A DNA stretch of 64,000 nt, from NCBI GenBank assembly GCA_963558965.1, contig CAUWIT010000001.1:108736-172735 (forward strand), given 5' to 3'. This DNA is from Gallibacter sp963558965. GTDB lineage: Bacteria; Bacillota; Clostridia; Peptostreptococcales; Anaerovoracaceae. The notes beneath the pieces were generated by a model. The model saw only the letters and a program-made list of their open reading frames with translations. It did no database searches and had not been told where the DNA came from. Shown here piece after piece: positions 63,386-64,000 of this stretch (its first letter is position 1; each line of letters opens with the position of its first letter). A program made the position numbers and the translations under genes.

Positions 63386-63793
63386 TTATTTAAATTCTTG
63401 ACTGTAAATTACTGAATCATCACCATTTATGTACTCAACAACTACTGATATACCATCTATTTCAGTTTCCTTTTCAAGCTGGCTGATTATTGATTGGAAT
63501 GTAGATTCTGAGTTCTGAATAGCTGTCTTCAATGATTCTTTCATTACTTTTACCTGATCATCTTTGTAAGTAACATCATACTTATATGTATATGTTACAG
63601 TATTATCTTTAATTGTAAGATCTAATCCTGTACCTTTACCTACATTTTCAATTTCCTGCTTAACTTCATCATTGTCATTAACATAAGTTTCTAATGTCTT
63701 TTTGCCGCAGCTAGCAAAAGTAAAAGCTAGTGCGATCATAAGTACTACTGCAAGCACTTTTGAAGCATAGTTCCATGATTTAACACTCATCAT
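63386..63793 (-). CDS. DUF4854-like lipoprotein
   Basis: 135 residues. Lipoprotein signal peptide with a hydrophobic core (VLAVVLMIALAF) and lipobox-like FASC-GKK at about 26-30. The mature part begins TLETYVNDNDEVKQEIEN, followed by beta strands (NTVTYTYKYDVTY) and a helical segment, which resembles DUF4854. Function unknown. GAGGAG is ten bases before the first of two adjacent ATGs. Own promoter at 63839-63867. Confidence 0.82.
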   Translation of the reverse strand: MMSVKSWNYASKVLAVVLMIALAFTFASCGKKTLETYVNDNDEVKQEIENVGKGTGLDLTIKDNTVTYTYKYDVTYKDDQVKVMKESLKTAIQNSESTFQSIISQLEKETEIDGISVVVEYINGDDSVIYSQEFK

Positions 63794-63838
63794 AATATAA
63801 TTTCTCCTCGAATTTAACTACTAAATTAATATAAAAAA

Positions 63839-63867
63839 AGTATAATATAAAAGGAATAGATAGTCAA
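63839..63867 (-). promoter_or_regulatory. sigma-A promoter of the lipoprotein gene
   Basis: Minus-strand TTGACT (63867-63862), 17-base spacer, TATACT (63844-63839), 46 bases before the ATG. Confidence 0.8.
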
Positions 63868-63915
63868 TAAAATAATTATTAGAAAATAATAAATTTTCAA
63901 ATTTGTATCTATTAT

Positions 63916-63944
63916 ATAAAAAAAGAGACTACTATGTAGTCTCT
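63916..63944 (-). terminator. rRNA operon terminator
   Basis: Nine-bp stem (63924-63932 with 63936-63944), three-base loop, followed on the minus strand by eight T residues, right after the 5S rRNA 3' end. Confidence 0.9.
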
Positions 63945-63948
63945 CTTA

Positions 63949-64000
63949 ACTGGCAACGTCCTACTTTCCCAGGCAGTCGCCCGCCAAGTATCATCAGCGC
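63949..64000 (-). rRNA. rrf: 5S ribosomal RNA, 3' part, cut by window edge
   Basis: The minus strand reads a 5S 3' end: GATACTTGGCGGGCGACTGC, then CTGGGAAAGTAGGACG and TTGCCAG. The remaining 5S, 23S and 16S genes would lie to the right of the window. The exact 3' end is uncertain by a few bases. Confidence 0.88.

Overview
The window looks like chromosome from a low-GC anaerobic Firmicute of the class Clostridia. Supporting features are a PolC-type replicase, RNase J, the YlbF, MtaB, RsfS and YqeK gene set, PopT (DUF368), a bifunctional RelA, an oxygen-independent HemZ, a fused SecDF, AT-rich intergenic DNA with textbook TTGACA/TATAAT promoters, and strong AGGAGG ribosome sites. I cannot name the species. 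No sporulation gene is visible. Nearly every gene lies on the minus strand; only a DUF368 transporter, one tRNA-Leu and an acyl-CoA ligase are on the plus strand. No prophage, insertion sequence or CRISPR array was seen.

Layout (gene groups are given in transcription order, right to left, unless on the plus strand). 1-5412: phoH-ybeY-cdd-era-recO-DUF4342-glyQS behind one promoter (rRNA maturation, GTPase, repair, glycyl-tRNA synthetase cut by the window edge). 5430-8061: SRPBCC protein, MATE transporter, MTA/SAH-nucleosidase-like enzyme. 8081-8874: rpsU-yqeY with its own promoter and terminator. 8885-14920: mltG, trmR, trhP, CNNM/CorC protein, mtaB, HIT protein; trmR and trhP together make the mo5U34 tRNA modification. 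14937-15616: efp with promoter and terminator. 15609-31379: a very long co-directional run, secDF-relA-MBL-hemZ-hisS-aspS-nadD-yqeK-rsfS-leuS-rnj-ylbF (protein export, stringent response, haem, tRNA charging, NAD, ribosome silencing, RNA decay). 31434-32106: tRNA-Leu(CAA)-yajC. 32102-36117: a large RND permease with a roughly 200-residue coiled-coil insertion, bracketed by two tRNA-Leu genes. 36133-45626: nitroreductase, unknown 93-aa protein, aldehyde dehydrogenase, topB, polA, coaE and an orphan peptide-binding protein. 45659-48105: popT (plus) converging on a secreted NlpC/P60 hydrolase. 48124-57964: pyrH-frr-uppS-cdsA-dxr-rseP-ispG-polC, joining UMP synthesis, ribosome recycling, isoprenoid/lipid precursors, site-2 proteolysis and the replicase. 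58048-64000: accessory genes (orphan HipA-like kinase between twin hairpins, secreted SH3/C39-like protein, DUF1836 regulator divergent from an acyl-CoA ligase, DUF4854-like lipoprotein), then the 3' end of a 5S rRNA gene.

The most notable observation is that PolC lacks the DnaQ-type 3'-5' exonuclease domain normally inserted in its PHP domain. The gene is otherwise intact, and all nine expected PHP metal ligands look present. PolA, also here, has a degenerate exonuclease domain too. Other points worth checking are the twin hairpins around the HipA-like kinase, the back-to-back promoters sharing a palindrome at 61501-61515, and the enlarged RND transporter.
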